Below are positions 1 through 8,325 of a stretch of 64,000 nt of DNA, piece after piece. The DNA is taken from NCBI GenBank assembly GCA_017794925.1, contig CP051238.1, forward strand, positions 1,163,186 to 1,227,185, read 5' to 3'. Each line of letters starts with the position of its first letter. Positions within the stretch are counted from its first letter, which is position 1. The position numbers and the translations under genes were made by a program. Origin of the DNA: Aestuariibacter sp. Lineage in GTDB: Bacteria; Pseudomonadota; Gammaproteobacteria; Enterobacterales; Alteromonadaceae. The notes below the pieces were generated by a model. That model ran no database searches. It was not told the DNA's origin and saw nothing but the letters and a program-made list of their open reading frames with translations.

Positions 1-453
1 CGATTTGCATATTCGCTGACGGGTAGCATGGCTGACGCCGACGACTTATTACAAAACACCGTGGAAAAATTACTGAGTAAGCCGATCCCGGAAGACGTTG
101 AATTACTGGCCTGGTCCTATCGGGTATGCCGCAATTTATGGATTGATGAATACAGAGCGAACAAAGTGCGACAGGCCGCAGTGCACAAACCAGAACTGCA
201 ACACACAGACATTGATGCGACTTCACAAATCACTGCAGATATCACGCTAAAGCAGGTAGAAAGCGCGATGGCGACCCTGCCTGATGAGCAACGTGAGGTG
301 TTGTCTTTGGTGGCGGTACAGGGGATGTCTTATCAGGATACTGCCACCGTATTGTCGGTGCCATCGGGTACCGTCATGAGCCGATTGGCAAGGGCCAGAA
401 CCAAGCTGGCACAAATACTGAACCTGGATAAAGGCAATGAGGTAACGGCATGA
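1..453 (+). CDS. ECF RNA polymerase sigma factor, 5' end outside window
   Basis: Sigma-70 family extracytoplasmic-function sigma factor, recruiting core RNA polymerase to stress promoters. The frame is open from base 1, and the residues before the first ATG (base 28), RFAYSLTGS, look like ordinary sigma region 2 sequence, so the true start lies upstream. Region 2 continues with DADDLLQNTVEKLL; region 4 has LPDEQREVLSL and the helix-turn-helix MSYQDTATVLSVPSGTVMSRL. The stop overlaps the next gene by four bases (ATGA, 450-453), the usual coupling of a sigma gene to its anti-sigma gene. The regulon is not visible here. Family call is secure; the specific group is not. Confidence 0.9.
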   Translation, partial: RFAYSLTGSMADADDLLQNTVEKLLSKPIPEDVELLAWSYRVCRNLWIDEYRANKVRQAAVHKPELQHTDIDATSQITADITLKQVESAMATLPDEQREVLSLVAVQGMSYQDTATVLSVPSGTVMSRLARARTKLAQILNLDKGNEVTA

Positions 454-1193
454 AGATTACCGATGAACAACTCAGCGGGTTTTTAGACAACGAACTGGAT
501 GAACAGCAAATGTCGCTGGTGCGGGATGCCATAGCCCAGGACGACACATTGTGTGACCGTTTGGCGGCATTGAGCATGGTGGATCACGTTGTGAAAACCG
601 CCGCAGAACAGGCAACCAACAGTCCGGTACCGGCTCACATTGAAGCGTTATGTGATGCCGAACAAGAGAGCAATGTCGTCAGTTTTGTTGAGCGTAAGAC
701 TCAGAATGACGACCAGAAAACGGTTGTTCAAGGGAGCAATGTGCGTTGGTTACGCGGTATGGCGATGGCTGCCAGTGTCGCTCTCGTCGGATTGCTGGGT
801 TGGCAGCAGCTAATGGATGGGCAGTCTTCTGGCAACAGCGAATGGCAACAAGTCGCGGCAGTGCTGGATAGTCAAACCAGTGGTCAGGCATATCAGGCAG
901 GCGCGCAAACAGTAATGCCGCAGTTATCGTTCCTGAATAAAGACGGAGCACTATGCAGACAATTCACCGTTATTGGCACTGAGCGCCATGACGCCATGAT
1001 TGCATGTAAGCAAGCGGGTAATTGGCAGCAACGCGCCGCAGTAGCACTGGATATGCCTGTAGGGCAACCTGGTGAATACCAAACAGCAACCTCAGAGACT
1101 GCACTGGATAACGTGCTGGACGAGATAATGCTAGGTGCCCCGCTAAATCGGGAGCAGGAACAAAACGCGATTCAAACGAACTGGCAGCAGTAA
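450..1193 (+). CDS. Membrane-anchored anti-sigma factor
   Basis: Predicted single-pass inner-membrane anti-sigma factor of 247 residues that would hold the preceding ECF sigma factor inactive. The N-terminal cytoplasmic part (TDEQLSGFLDNELDEQQ) has the acidic FLDNEL pattern seen in RseA-like and zinc-free anti-sigma domains; one hydrophobic segment (about residues 98-115, MAMAASVALVGLLGW) separates it from a C-terminal periplasmic region. It overlaps the sigma gene by 4 bp and is followed after 18 bp by a lipoprotein gene, so the three are probably cotranscribed. No HxxxCxxC zinc motif is apparent. The signal it senses is unknown. Confidence 0.8.
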   Translation: MKITDEQLSGFLDNELDEQQMSLVRDAIAQDDTLCDRLAALSMVDHVVKTAAEQATNSPVPAHIEALCDAEQESNVVSFVERKTQNDDQKTVVQGSNVRWLRGMAMAASVALVGLLGWQQLMDGQSSGNSEWQQVAAVLDSQTSGQAYQAGAQTVMPQLSFLNKDGALCRQFTVIGTERHDAMIACKQAGNWQQRAAVALDMPVGQPGEYQTATSETALDNVLDEIMLGAPLNREQEQNAIQTNWQQ

Positions 1194-1211
1194 CTGCCGT
1201 TGGAGGTTAAG

Positions 1212-1736
1212 ATGAAGACTGTAATGAAATTTGCCACCCTGATAATGGGATTAACATTGGCCGCTTGTGCCAGTCAGCCTGCCTATCGCGCAGCAGAAAA
1301 CGGCGGATATGGCTACTCGGAAACCAAACTGACCGATACCCAATATCGTGTGTACTTTAAAGGTAAGGGCAGTGACAAAACCAAGGCAATGGATTATGCC
1401 ATGCTGCGTGCAGCAGAAGTAACGTTGAACGAAGGTTATGATTGGTTTGTGGTCGCAAATCGCGAGACCATGGTCGACCGCGAGAAGGTATCAGTTGAGC
1501 CTGAAATTGGATTTTCAAAGCGTTATACCCGCGTGACCGATTGCGGTCTGGTGACCTGCAGTACCCGTGTCTATCCAGAGTCGACGCTATCTACCGGCAT
1601 TTTTGTAGGTGGTCAGGAGAAAAGTGTCATTGAAAGCGCACTGGATATTCAGTTGGGACGTGGTACGCGCCCTGATTCAAGCTCAAGCTTTGACGCGCGG
1701 CAGGTAAAAGAAAACTTGTCGCCTAAGGAAGAATAG
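1212..1736 (+). CDS. CC0125/CC1285-type lipoprotein
   Basis: Small predicted lipoprotein of 174 residues. The signal peptide MKTVMKFATLIMGLTLAAC ends in a lipobox (LAAC), so the mature protein would begin with a lipidated cysteine. The body contains the TQYRVYFKGKGSDKTKAMDY and LLRAAEVTLNEGYDWFVV type segments characteristic, to my knowledge, of the CC0125/CC1285 lipoprotein family, whose function is unknown. The ATG at 1212 has GGAGG at 1202-1206; a TTG at 1200 in the same frame is rejected because it would sit on that ribosome site. It lies immediately behind the sigma/anti-sigma pair and may belong to that operon. Confidence 0.8.
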   Translation: MKTVMKFATLIMGLTLAACASQPAYRAAENGGYGYSETKLTDTQYRVYFKGKGSDKTKAMDYAMLRAAEVTLNEGYDWFVVANRETMVDREKVSVEPEIGFSKRYTRVTDCGLVTCSTRVYPESTLSTGIFVGGQEKSVIESALDIQLGRGTRPDSSSSFDARQVKENLSPKEE

Positions 1737-1753
1737 TCACCCAACACCAAAAG

Positions 1754-1958
1754 CGTCATCCCGGGCTTGCCCCGGGATCTACTCAAAAAGGCTTTGATTT
1801 CAAAAAGACCACTGTCTGATGTTTCTAAGATCCCGGATATCGCTGCGCGATTCCGGGACGACGGATGGGGAGAATCGCGTCACATTTTCCGGGACGACAA
1901 CCACACCGTCATCCCGGGCTCGCCCCGGGACCTATACAAAAAGGCCGTGATTTCAAAA
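1754..1958. repeat. Cluster of palindromic intergenic repeats (CCCGGG-CTTGC-CCCGGG type)
   Basis: Two 52-bp direct copies (1754-1805 and 1907-1958, about seven differences) each begin with a hairpin of stem ATCCCGGG, loop CTTGC or CTCGC, and stem CCCGGGAT/C, and end in a shared AAAAAGGC..GATTTCAAAA tail. Between them, near 1829-1862, lies a related element in the opposite orientation with stem CCCGGA/TCCGGG around a CGCTGCGCGA centre. The cluster fills the gap between the convergent lipoprotein gene and tetR gene and could also end transcription from both sides. A short open frame across it is repeat-derived and not a gene. Related elements lie at 8041 and 45492. Confidence 0.85.
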
Positions 1959-1966
1959 CAACGAAG

Positions 1967-2575
1967 CTAGCGCCACTTTCCAAAGAACACACCAAATAAC
2001 TTAGGTGCCATTTCTTTCAGCGAAAACTCGTCAGGATTTTCCAAATATTCCACCACAATCCCACGGAAAAAGCAGTTTAACGCCATAGTTAAAATCTTCG
2101 GATCCAAATCGGCTGATAAGGTCCCTTGCGCCTGAGCCTTGGCAAAAAACTTCTCTAGTGTTTGCTGCTTTTCTTCCTTCGCCAAGCGGGTCCTTTCCTG
2201 ACAAACCTGCAGGCTTCCACTATAGTCACATTTAACCAGAAACAGCGACAACACGCGCTGTAAATGGGGGTCTTCTTCGAGTCGGATGGTAAGGTCGCAA
2301 CATACTTCTTCTAACTGGCGGAGCGGGTCATCGTAGGTTTTCTCTAACCCGTCTACCAGCTCTTGTATGAACGGCTTATGCAGTTCATCGTAGAGGGCCA
2401 TAAAGATGTCAGTTTTGTTTTTGAAGTGCCAGTAAACGGCACCTCGTGTGACGTTAGCGGCCTTCGCAATTTGTTCCAGGGTCGCACGGGCCACCCCTTG
2501 AGAGGAAAAGACATCGACCGCGGCATCGAGGATAGCAGCCCGGGTTTGTTCGGCTTCTTCTTTAGTTCGTCGCAT
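1967..2575 (-). CDS. TetR-family repressor of the RND efflux operon (AcrR-like)
   Basis: TetR/AcrR-family repressor, about 202 residues from the ATG at 2575. The N-terminal helix-turn-helix reads ATLEQIAKAANVTRGAVYWHF, almost as in AcrR/TtgR/NalC-type regulators; the C-terminal part is the variable ligand-binding helical domain. An upstream in-frame ATG at 2605 is rejected since it would lie inside the divergent promoter and operator. It is transcribed away from the RND membrane fusion and pump genes and very likely represses them, being released by toxic compounds. Upstream at 2604-2621 lies an operator with the geometry of the E. coli acrAB site. Ligands are unknown. Confidence 0.9.
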   Translation of the reverse strand: MRRTKEEAEQTRAAILDAAVDVFSSQGVARATLEQIAKAANVTRGAVYWHFKNKTDIFMALYDELHKPFIQELVDGLEKTYDDPLRQLEEVCCDLTIRLEEDPHLQRVLSLFLVKCDYSGSLQVCQERTRLAKEEKQQTLEKFFAKAQAQGTLSADLDPKILTMALNCFFRGIVVEYLENPDEFSLKEMAPKLFGVFFGKWR

Positions 2576-2595
2576 TTTTGACTTTCTTGGTCTGA

Positions 2596-2624
2596 TTGAC
2601 AACATACATACACGAATGTATTTT
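2596..2624 (+). promoter_or_regulatory. Efflux operon promoter with AcrR-type operator in its spacer
   Basis: A perfect -35 TTGACA (2596-2601) is followed after 17 bp by a -10 TATTTT (2619-2624). The spacer holds ATACAT-N6-ATGTAT (2604-2609, 2616-2621), the same half-sites and spacing as the known E. coli AcrR operator. A repressor bound there would block polymerase directed at the efflux genes. Direction and role are inferred from sequence and gene layout. Confidence 0.75.
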
Positions 2625-2701
2625 AAACTATATCTAAGTTGCCTAATTGTCCAGCTTTCCTGTCTCAGCAGTCCTCAGGAATTTACTAAGTAAAGAATTT
2701 T

Positions 2702-3835
2702 ATGATCAAAAAACTTGTTCTCGCTGCACTCTCAGTGTCAGTTATTGCTATTACCGGTTGTTCTCAGGAGTCTTCCGGCCAACAAGCTGCCGGTGGCCAG
2801 GCTGCGCCATCGGGTGTTCCTGTGAATGTGGTAACCGTTGAGCAGCAAAATGTCTCCACGACACTTGAATTGCCTGGCCGGGTGAGTGCGTTCAGACAGT
2901 CCCACGTGCGCCCTCAGGTTACCGGCGTTATTACCCAACGTTTATTTGAGCAGGGTACGGTGGTAGAAAAAGGTCAGCAGTTATATCAGATTGATGACTT
3001 GCAATATAAAGCGGCACTGGCGAGTGCTAAAGCCGATGTGGCCTCTGCTAATGCCAATGTTAAAACGCTGAAAGCCAAGGCCGCGCGTTACAAAGACCTG
3101 ACCAAAATCAACGCTATTAGTGGTCAGGAATACGATGACGTTGTTGCTCAGCTCGACCAGGCAGTGGCAGCAGTAAGTGTTGCCGAAGCACAGGTGGCAT
3201 TGGCTGAAGTGAATATGGATTACACCAAGGTGTATGCGCCGATTAGCGGTCGCATTAGTCGTTCATTCTACACAGAAGGCGCGCTGGTTACGGCGAACCA
3301 AACTGATCCTCTTGCAACCATTACCCAGTTAGATCCGGTTTATGTGGATGTGCAGGTATCAAGCGAACAAGCGCTGGGCTTGCAAATGGCACTACGCGAC
3401 AAAGGCAGCTTAACCGTTGACCTGACTATTCCCGGTTCGCATCAGTCGCTTGAAGGCCTGAAAGGTACTGTCGAGTTTTCAGAAGTGATCGTGAATGAAT
3501 CTACCGGCTCGGTGACCATTCGTGCCCGTTTCCCTAACCCGGACAACATCCTATTGCCTGGTCTTTATGTACGGGCCACTATCCATTTAGCAGATACGTC
3601 AGCATTGGTGGTACCGCAGCGGGCAACGATTCGCCAGCCAGACGGTGGCTTGTCAGTGTGGGTAGTTAAAGGCGACAACCCTGAACTGCGCCCTATTGGT
3701 GTGTTACAGGCATTCGATGGCAACTGGCAGGTAAGCAACGGTTTATCCGCGGGCGAGCAGATTATTGTGGCGGGTTATCACAAACTTCGTCCGGGCGCGA
3801 AAGTCATGCCTATTCCATTGTCGAACGACGCATAA
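2702..3835 (+). CDS. RND efflux periplasmic adaptor (AcrA-like lipoprotein)
   Basis: Membrane fusion protein of a tripartite multidrug efflux system, 377 residues, bridging an inner-membrane RND pump and a TolC-type outer-membrane channel. The leader MIKKLVLAALSVSVIAITGC ends in a lipobox, so it is probably anchored as a lipoprotein. A lipoyl/barrel-sandwich half-motif occurs near GRVSAFRQSHVRPQVTG, a coiled-coil hairpin follows (ALASAKADVASANANVKTL region), and the second lipoyl half contains VYAPISGRISRSF; beta-barrel and membrane-proximal domains complete the protein. It lies 15 bp ahead of the pump gene. No outer-membrane channel gene is in this operon, so a TolC from elsewhere is presumed. 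Confidence 0.93.
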   Translation: MIKKLVLAALSVSVIAITGCSQESSGQQAAGGQAAPSGVPVNVVTVEQQNVSTTLELPGRVSAFRQSHVRPQVTGVITQRLFEQGTVVEKGQQLYQIDDLQYKAALASAKADVASANANVKTLKAKAARYKDLTKINAISGQEYDDVVAQLDQAVAAVSVAEAQVALAEVNMDYTKVYAPISGRISRSFYTEGALVTANQTDPLATITQLDPVYVDVQVSSEQALGLQMALRDKGSLTVDLTIPGSHQSLEGLKGTVEFSEVIVNESTGSVTIRARFPNPDNILLPGLYVRATIHLADTSALVVPQRATIRQPDGGLSVWVVKGDNPELRPIGVLQAFDGNWQVSNGLSAGEQIIVAGYHKLRPGAKVMPIPLSNDA

Positions 3836-3850
3836 TTACAGGATCCATTA

Positions 3851-6800
3851 ATGGCTAGATTTTTTATCGATCGCCCGGTTTTCGCATGGGTGCTTGCAAT
3901 TATTACCATGATGGCTGGTGCCATGGCTATTACCAGCCTGCCTATTCAGCAATATCCAACGGTGGCTCCGCCATCGGTAACCATTTCTGCGTCGTACCCT
4001 GGAGCTTCTGCACAAACTGTTGAAAACGCGGTGACTCAGGTTATTGAGCAGCGTCTAACTGCTATCGACAACCTACGGTATTTTCATTCAAGCAGTGCCA
4101 ATGGCCGTATGACTATCACCCTGACGTTTGAGCCAGAGGCTGATCCAGATATTGCCCAGGTACAAACCCAAAACAAAGTACAGGGCGCGGTATCTCAGTT
4201 GCCGTCGTCTGTACAGCAAATGGGTGTCACGGTTACCAAGTCGAACAACAGCTTTATGATGGCCGTGGGCTTCTATTCGGAAGACGACAGTATTGACCAA
4301 TACGAGCTGGGCGACATTCTTCTCTCTAAATTCCGCGACCCGATTTCACGCGTAGACGGGGTAGGCAGTGTTCGTGCCTTTGGTGCACAAAAAGCCATGC
4401 GCATCTGGTTGGATCCGCAGCGTCTTTATAGCTACAACTTAACACCCCAGGACGTACAAAGTGCCATTGCGGTGCAAAATACCGATGTATCTGCTGGTGA
4501 GTTAGGTGGGCTGCCTGCTATTTCCGGACAGGAAATTAACGCGACTATTCAGGCGCAATCACGTTTGCAAACCGTGGATGACTTTGAACGCATACTGCTG
4601 CGTGTAAATGCCGATGGTTCACAAGTTCGTTTACGCGATGTGGCCCGCGTTGAGCTGGGCTCAGAAAGTTACGGTGTTATTTCGCGTTACAAGCGACATC
4701 CTGCTGCCGGTATGGCGTTATCACTAGCCTCGGGCGCTAATGCGCTGGATACCATCGACCGGGTAAAAGCCCGTGTTGAAGAACTCAGAAGCAATCTGCC
4801 TGCCGGGGTTAAAGTGATTTACCCTATCGACAACGGACCCTTTATCGAACTGTCTATTAAGTCGGTAGTGCAAACCCTACTGGAAGCCATTGTACTGGTA
4901 TTCCTGGTCATGCTGCTGTTCCTGCAAAACTGGCGTGCAACGTTAATTCCAACCATCGCTGTACCCGTTGTACTACTTGGTACGTTTGCTGTCCTGTACG
5001 CATTTGGTTTCAGTATCAACGTACTTACCATGTTTGGTTTAGTACTGGCTATCGGCTTGCTGGTAGATGACGCCATTGTGGTAGTAGAAAACGTTGAACG
5101 GATTATTCATGAAGAAGGTTTAAGCCCGAAAGAAGCCACCAAGAAATCCATGACCCAAATCACCAGTGCGCTGGTGGGGATTGCCGCGGTACTGTCGACG
5201 GTGTTTATTCCAATGGCATTTTTCTCGGGTTCTGCAGGGGCCATTTATCGTCAGTTCTCTATTACCATTGTATCTGCCATGGTGTTGTCGGTACTGGTAG
5301 CTATTATTCTTTCGCCGTCGCTGTGCGCCACTTTCCTGCGCGCGGCCGATGCAGAAGGCGAAGCAAAAACCGGGTTCTTTGGTTGGTTCAACCGTACCTT
5401 TAACAAAGGCCGAGACCGTTACCAGGGCGCAACCCGCTTTATGGCGAATCGCCTGGCGCGCTTTGTGGCGCTGTATACCTTACTCGTTGCGGGTATGGTG
5501 GTTATTTTTATGCGTTTACCGGGCTCGTTTCTACCGAACGAAGATCAGGGTTTCCTGATGATGATGCTGAACACACCGGCGGGCTCCAGCGCAGAGCGTA
5601 CACTTGAGTCGGTAGCCAAAGTAGAAGATCACTTCCTTGAACAAGAAGGAAATTTGGTTGATCACATGTTTACCGTTACCGGCTTCAGCTTTGCAGGATC
5701 TGCGCAGTCATCGGCATTGGGCTTTATTCGTCTGAAAGACTGGTCTGAACGGACCGAGCCTGGCACCAGTGTCGAAGCGGTAGCTGGGCGTGCTTATCCG
5801 GCGCTTGCTCAAATCATTGATGCCAGTGCTTTTGCATTCTTCCCACCGCCTATTCGCGAACTGGGGAATGCGTCGGGCTTTGATATGCAGCTGCTGGATG
5901 TCGCGGGCCGCGGGCATGAAGCATTAATGCAGGCGCGTAACCAACTGCTTGGTGCAGCAGCACAGAATCCAAAGCTGGTAGGCGTGCGTCCAAATGGGCT
6001 TAACGATGTACCTCAGTACAAAATCGACATCGACAGCGAAAAGGCGACGGCGTTAGGTGTGTCACTAAGCGACATCAACAGCACGCTACAAATCGCCTGG
6101 GGGTCATCGTATGTGAACGACTTCATCGATGACGGCCGTATTAAGAGAGTGTACCTGCAAGCCGATGCCCCGCACCGCATGATGCCGGATGACCTGAACA
6201 AATGGTATTTGCGCAACAGCGCCGGTGATATGGTGCCGTTCAGTGCGTTTGCTACATCGAAGTGGACCTATGGTTCACCCCAGTTAGAACGATTTGATGG
6301 CGTGTCTTCCGTAAACCTGCAAGGTTCAGCTGCGCCGGGAATCAGCTCGGGTGAAGCCATGCAGGAAATGGAAAAGCTGGTCGCTGAGATGTTACCTGAA
6401 GGTTTCGAGATAGCCTGGTCAGGCTTGTCCTATGAAGAACGAGCTGCGGGTTCGCAAGCAGGCTTCCTGTATGCGGTTTCTATTCTGGTTGTATTCCTGT
6501 GTCTGGCTGCGTTGTACGAAAGCTGGGCAGTACCTTTCTCGGTAATTCTGATTGTGCCGCTTGGTATTTTGGGTGCTGTGGTAGCGGCTTACCTGTTTAA
6601 CCTGTCTAACGACGTATACCTGCAGGTGGCGTTCTTAACCACTATCGGTCTGGCTGCAAAGAACGCCATTCTGATTGTGGAGTTTGCCAAGGTGCTGCAG
6701 GAAGAAGAAGGCAAGACGGTTATGGAAGCGGTGACCATGGCGGCAAAACAGCGTTTCCGCCCCATTCTGATGACCTCAATGGCGTTTATTCTTGGGGTAA

Positions 6801-6958
6801 CCCCGCTGGCAATCGCAAACGGTCCGGGGGCAGCAAGTCAAAACGCAATAGGGATTACCGTTATCGGCGGTATGTTTGCAGCTACCTTCCTGGCTATCTT
6901 CTTCGTACCCATGTTCTACGTGTTGATATCCAAATTCTCCAGGGCCAAACAGGACTAA
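3851..6958 (+). CDS. RND multidrug efflux pump, HAE-1 family (AcrB-like)
   Basis: Inner-membrane proton-driven drug exporter of 1035 residues, the usual AcrB length. The opening MARFFIDRPVFAWVLAIITM is the hallmark start of the HAE-1 group. Two six-helix halves each carry a large periplasmic loop. The proton-relay aspartate pair is present in GLLVDDAIVVVEN (about residue 406), and the partner lysine in GLAAKNAILIVEFAK (about residue 936). It forms an operon with the adaptor gene and is followed by a terminator. Expected substrates are hydrophobic or amphiphilic toxicants, but specificity cannot be read from sequence. Confident family call; the symbol is withheld because several acrB-like paralogues are usual. 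Confidence 0.95.
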   Translation: MARFFIDRPVFAWVLAIITMMAGAMAITSLPIQQYPTVAPPSVTISASYPGASAQTVENAVTQVIEQRLTAIDNLRYFHSSSANGRMTITLTFEPEADPDIAQVQTQNKVQGAVSQLPSSVQQMGVTVTKSNNSFMMAVGFYSEDDSIDQYELGDILLSKFRDPISRVDGVGSVRAFGAQKAMRIWLDPQRLYSYNLTPQDVQSAIAVQNTDVSAGELGGLPAISGQEINATIQAQSRLQTVDDFERILLRVNADGSQVRLRDVARVELGSESYGVISRYKRHPAAGMALSLASGANALDTIDRVKARVEELRSNLPAGVKVIYPIDNGPFIELSIKSVVQTLLEAIVLVFLVMLLFLQNWRATLIPTIAVPVVLLGTFAVLYAFGFSINVLTMFGLVLAIGLLVDDAIVVVENVERIIHEEGLSPKEATKKSMTQITSALVGIAAVLSTVFIPMAFFSGSAGAIYRQFSITIVSAMVLSVLVAIILSPSLCATFLRAADAEGEAKTGFFGWFNRTFNKGRDRYQGATRFMANRLARFVALYTLLVAGMVVIFMRLPGSFLPNEDQGFLMMMLNTPAGSSAERTLESVAKVEDHFLEQEGNLVDHMFTVTGFSFAGSAQSSALGFIRLKDWSERTEPGTSVEAVAGRAYPALAQIIDASAFAFFPPPIRELGNASGFDMQLLDVAGRGHEALMQARNQLLGAAAQNPKLVGVRPNGLNDVPQYKIDIDSEKATALGVSLSDINSTLQIAWGSSYVNDFIDDGRIKRVYLQADAPHRMMPDDLNKWYLRNSAGDMVPFSAFATSKWTYGSPQLERFDGVSSVNLQGSAAPGISSGEAMQEMEKLVAEMLPEGFEIAWSGLSYEERAAGSQAGFLYAVSILVVFLCLAALYESWAVPFSVILIVPLGILGAVVAAYLFNLSNDVYLQVAFLTTIGLAAKNAILIVEFAKVLQEEEGKTVMEAVTMAAKQRFRPILMTSMAFILGVTPLAIANGPGAASQNAIGITVIGGMFAATFLAIFFVPMFYVLISKFSRAKQD

Positions 6959-6973
6959 GTACTTAAACGATAA

Positions 6974-7003
6974 AAGCCCGCTCATTCGAAGCGGGTTTTT
7001 TTA
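6974..7003 (+). terminator. Rho-independent terminator of the RND operon
   Basis: Stem CCCGCT (6977-6982) pairs with AGCGGG (6990-6995) across a 7-nt loop, followed by a run of eight T. It begins 18 bp after the pump stop codon. A degenerate copy of this sequence lies at 7904, beyond the toxin-antitoxin genes. Confidence 0.85.
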
Positions 7004-7034
7004 TTGGTGTTAGCTTTGAAAGGAGAGAGGTTTG

Positions 7035-7532
7035 CTAACCTATGCTCGCTCTTACATCAGCAATGGTGATAAAGAGTTTGTTGTCTGTATTCCGAAAGGC
7101 TTGAAAGCCATAGCGTTCATAGAATTGTTTTGCACCGTCTTTGGCATCAACGATAATAACTGGAAACGCCACACTGTCACTAGCAGCTAACAGCTTTCGC
7201 AGTGCGTCGATAAGTAGCCACTCTCCGAACCTTTTTCCTTTATACCGCTCATCGATAGCAAGGCGAGCAATAAGGCCACCAGAGGTCGATGATTGGTGCT
7301 TTTTTTGTAATTTATCGGGTAATGCCTTCAATTCAATAGGCGTCATTGTAAGCGTATAAAAGCCAATAATAGATGAGCCGTCTTTATCATCTTCTAAAAC
7401 AAACGTTCTGGAGTTGTCTTTCCTGGCTTGCTGATTTGCCATTACTTTTAAGTAATTATTTAAGGCTTCAATACCACAGTTGAATCGGTTTCTATCGTGT
7501 TTTGCTTTGTCTAAAAGCACCGTATACATCAT
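7035..7532 (-). CDS. GNAT-family acetyltransferase toxin (TacT/AtaT-like)
   Basis: 165-residue GCN5-type acetyltransferase paired with an RHH antitoxin. Toxins of this TacT/AtaT class are known to acetylate the amino group of charged aminoacyl-tRNA and stop translation. Acetyl-CoA-binding motif A is seen in RLAIDERYKGKRFGEWLL, and the C-terminal FYERYGFQAF contains the tyrosines typical of the active site. The N-terminus (FNCGIEALNNYLKV) matches the DRF/CG-type opening of these toxins. Its ATG overlaps the antitoxin stop by 4 bp (ATGA, 7529-7532). The target tRNA and actual toxicity are inferred from the family, not seen. Confidence 0.88.
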   Translation of the reverse strand: MMYTVLLDKAKHDRNRFNCGIEALNNYLKVMANQQARKDNSRTFVLEDDKDGSSIIGFYTLTMTPIELKALPDKLQKKHQSSTSGGLIARLAIDERYKGKRFGEWLLIDALRKLLAASDSVAFPVIIVDAKDGAKQFYERYGFQAFRNTDNKLFITIADVRASIG

Positions 7533-7801
7533 TGAGTTTTGCTTTCATACCGATCAGAGGCAGCCTTTAGCCTTGAGTTTACTTCCGCAGGACGGTCCAA
7601 AGCTTCCATTAATAACATTGCATCGTCCTGACTCAACTTTAAAACCTGCTCACGTTCGATGACTTGTTTCGCCTTTTCAATTGCGGCATTGAGTACAAAT
7701 GAATTAATACTCGTCATGCCAGCGATCGCTGCGGCCTTGGTAAGTAATTCTTGTGTATCAGCATCAACTCTAGCAGTGATGCGAGGCAGAGTAGTCGCCA
7801 T
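7529..7801 (-). CDS. DUF1778 ribbon-helix-helix antitoxin
   Basis: Antitoxin of about 90 residues with an N-terminal ribbon-helix-helix DNA-binding domain (LPRITARVDADTQELLTKAA) and a C-terminal tail that would wrap and neutralise the GNAT toxin (LSQDDAMLLMEALDRP is typical of DUF1778). The start at 7801 is chosen because AGGGGG stands 7 bases upstream; an in-frame ATG at 7822 falls within the operator palindrome. Overlap with the toxin start couples translation. It probably represses its own promoter through the inverted repeat at 7812-7834. Confidence 0.9.
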   Translation of the reverse strand: MATTLPRITARVDADTQELLTKAAAIAGMTSINSFVLNAAIEKAKQVIEREQVLKLSQDDAMLLMEALDRPAEVNSRLKAASDRYESKTQ

Positions 7802-7811
7802 AATAAACCCC

Positions 7812-7834
7812 CTATGTGACAAAGTGTCACATAG
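7812..7834 (-). promoter_or_regulatory. Operator palindrome of the toxin-antitoxin operon
   Basis: Perfect 10-bp inverted repeat CTATGTGACA / TGTCACATAG with a 3-bp spacer, ending 11 bp upstream of the antitoxin start codon. RHH antitoxins commonly bind such sites for autoregulation. A weaker GTGTCA..GCAC half-site pair occurs near 7871-7884. Confidence 0.7.
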
Positions 7835-7903
7835 AGATTATGCTCCCTGCCTGTGCAAAAATCAATCACTGTGTCATTTTGGCACTCGGGCCTACATTGC
7901 TAT

Positions 7904-7948
7904 AAGCCCGCTCATTCGGAGCCGGATTTTTGTGTGTTGGGATTTTGA
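7904..7948 (+). repeat. Degenerate second copy of the RND operon terminator region
   Basis: Shares AAGCCCGCTCATTCG and most of the following 30 bases with 6974-7019, including the GT-rich tail ending in TTTGA. The right arm of the hairpin is damaged (AGCCGG instead of AGCGGG). The two copies bracket the toxin-antitoxin genes as a direct repeat. Confidence 0.65.
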
Positions 7949-8325
7949 TTAATTCGCGAATGAAAGTAGTGGTGAAGTCGGCTTTGAGCGAAAAGCGGTC
8001 ACATTCAGCAACCCATCTAACATTTGAAACCACCCAAGTTCGTCATCCCTGAATCGCGAAGCGATGTCAGGGATCTCTTCAAAAGGCTGGCTCACCATGA
8101 ACAGTTCTTTTTCGCTCATCCAAATAAATCATTGGGAACTGGCTCTTAATCAGGTGTAAGGTATTGCTATCAACAAATTATGTTGGGAGTTCAGGGATGA
8201 GTAAGACTTCGTGTTACTGTGAATTCTCTCTAACAAGTTGTTAGGTACACAGTGAAATTTTGTAGTGGTCAAGTATTTTTGGCCACGGTTGATGTGGTCA
8301 ATATTTCTTATACAAAGGGATTTTT
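7949..8325. other. Intergenic stretch with one palindromic repeat and a short palindrome
   Basis: About 380 bp without a convincing gene. It contains the repeat at 8041-8087 and a perfect 7-bp inverted repeat CTAACAA-G-TTGTTAG at 8230-8244, about 80 bp before the diguanylate cyclase start, which could be a regulator site. No clear promoter was identified. Confidence 0.5.
8041..8087. repeat. Palindromic intergenic repeat, CCCTGA variant
   Basis: Begins CGTCATCCCTGAATCGCG and folds as ATCCCTGA / (G)TCAGGGAT around an ATCGCGAAGCGAT centre, followed by CTCTTCAAAAGGC. The framing CGTCAT..GGATCT..AAAAGGC matches the elements at 1754 and 1907, showing one family with differing stems. Confidence 0.75.

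Noticed and set aside
1767-1970. 67-codon open frame across the repeat cluster
   Set aside because: It is composed of the palindromic repeats themselves, has no ribosome site, and repeats its own sequence (PRDLLKKA / PRDLYKKA) because the DNA is duplicated.
8230-8244. Palindrome CTAACAA-G-TTGTTAG considered as an integron attC core
   Set aside because: AAC/GTT-type cores are adjacent rather than separated by a long imperfect hairpin, and no integron integrase or cassette array is present.
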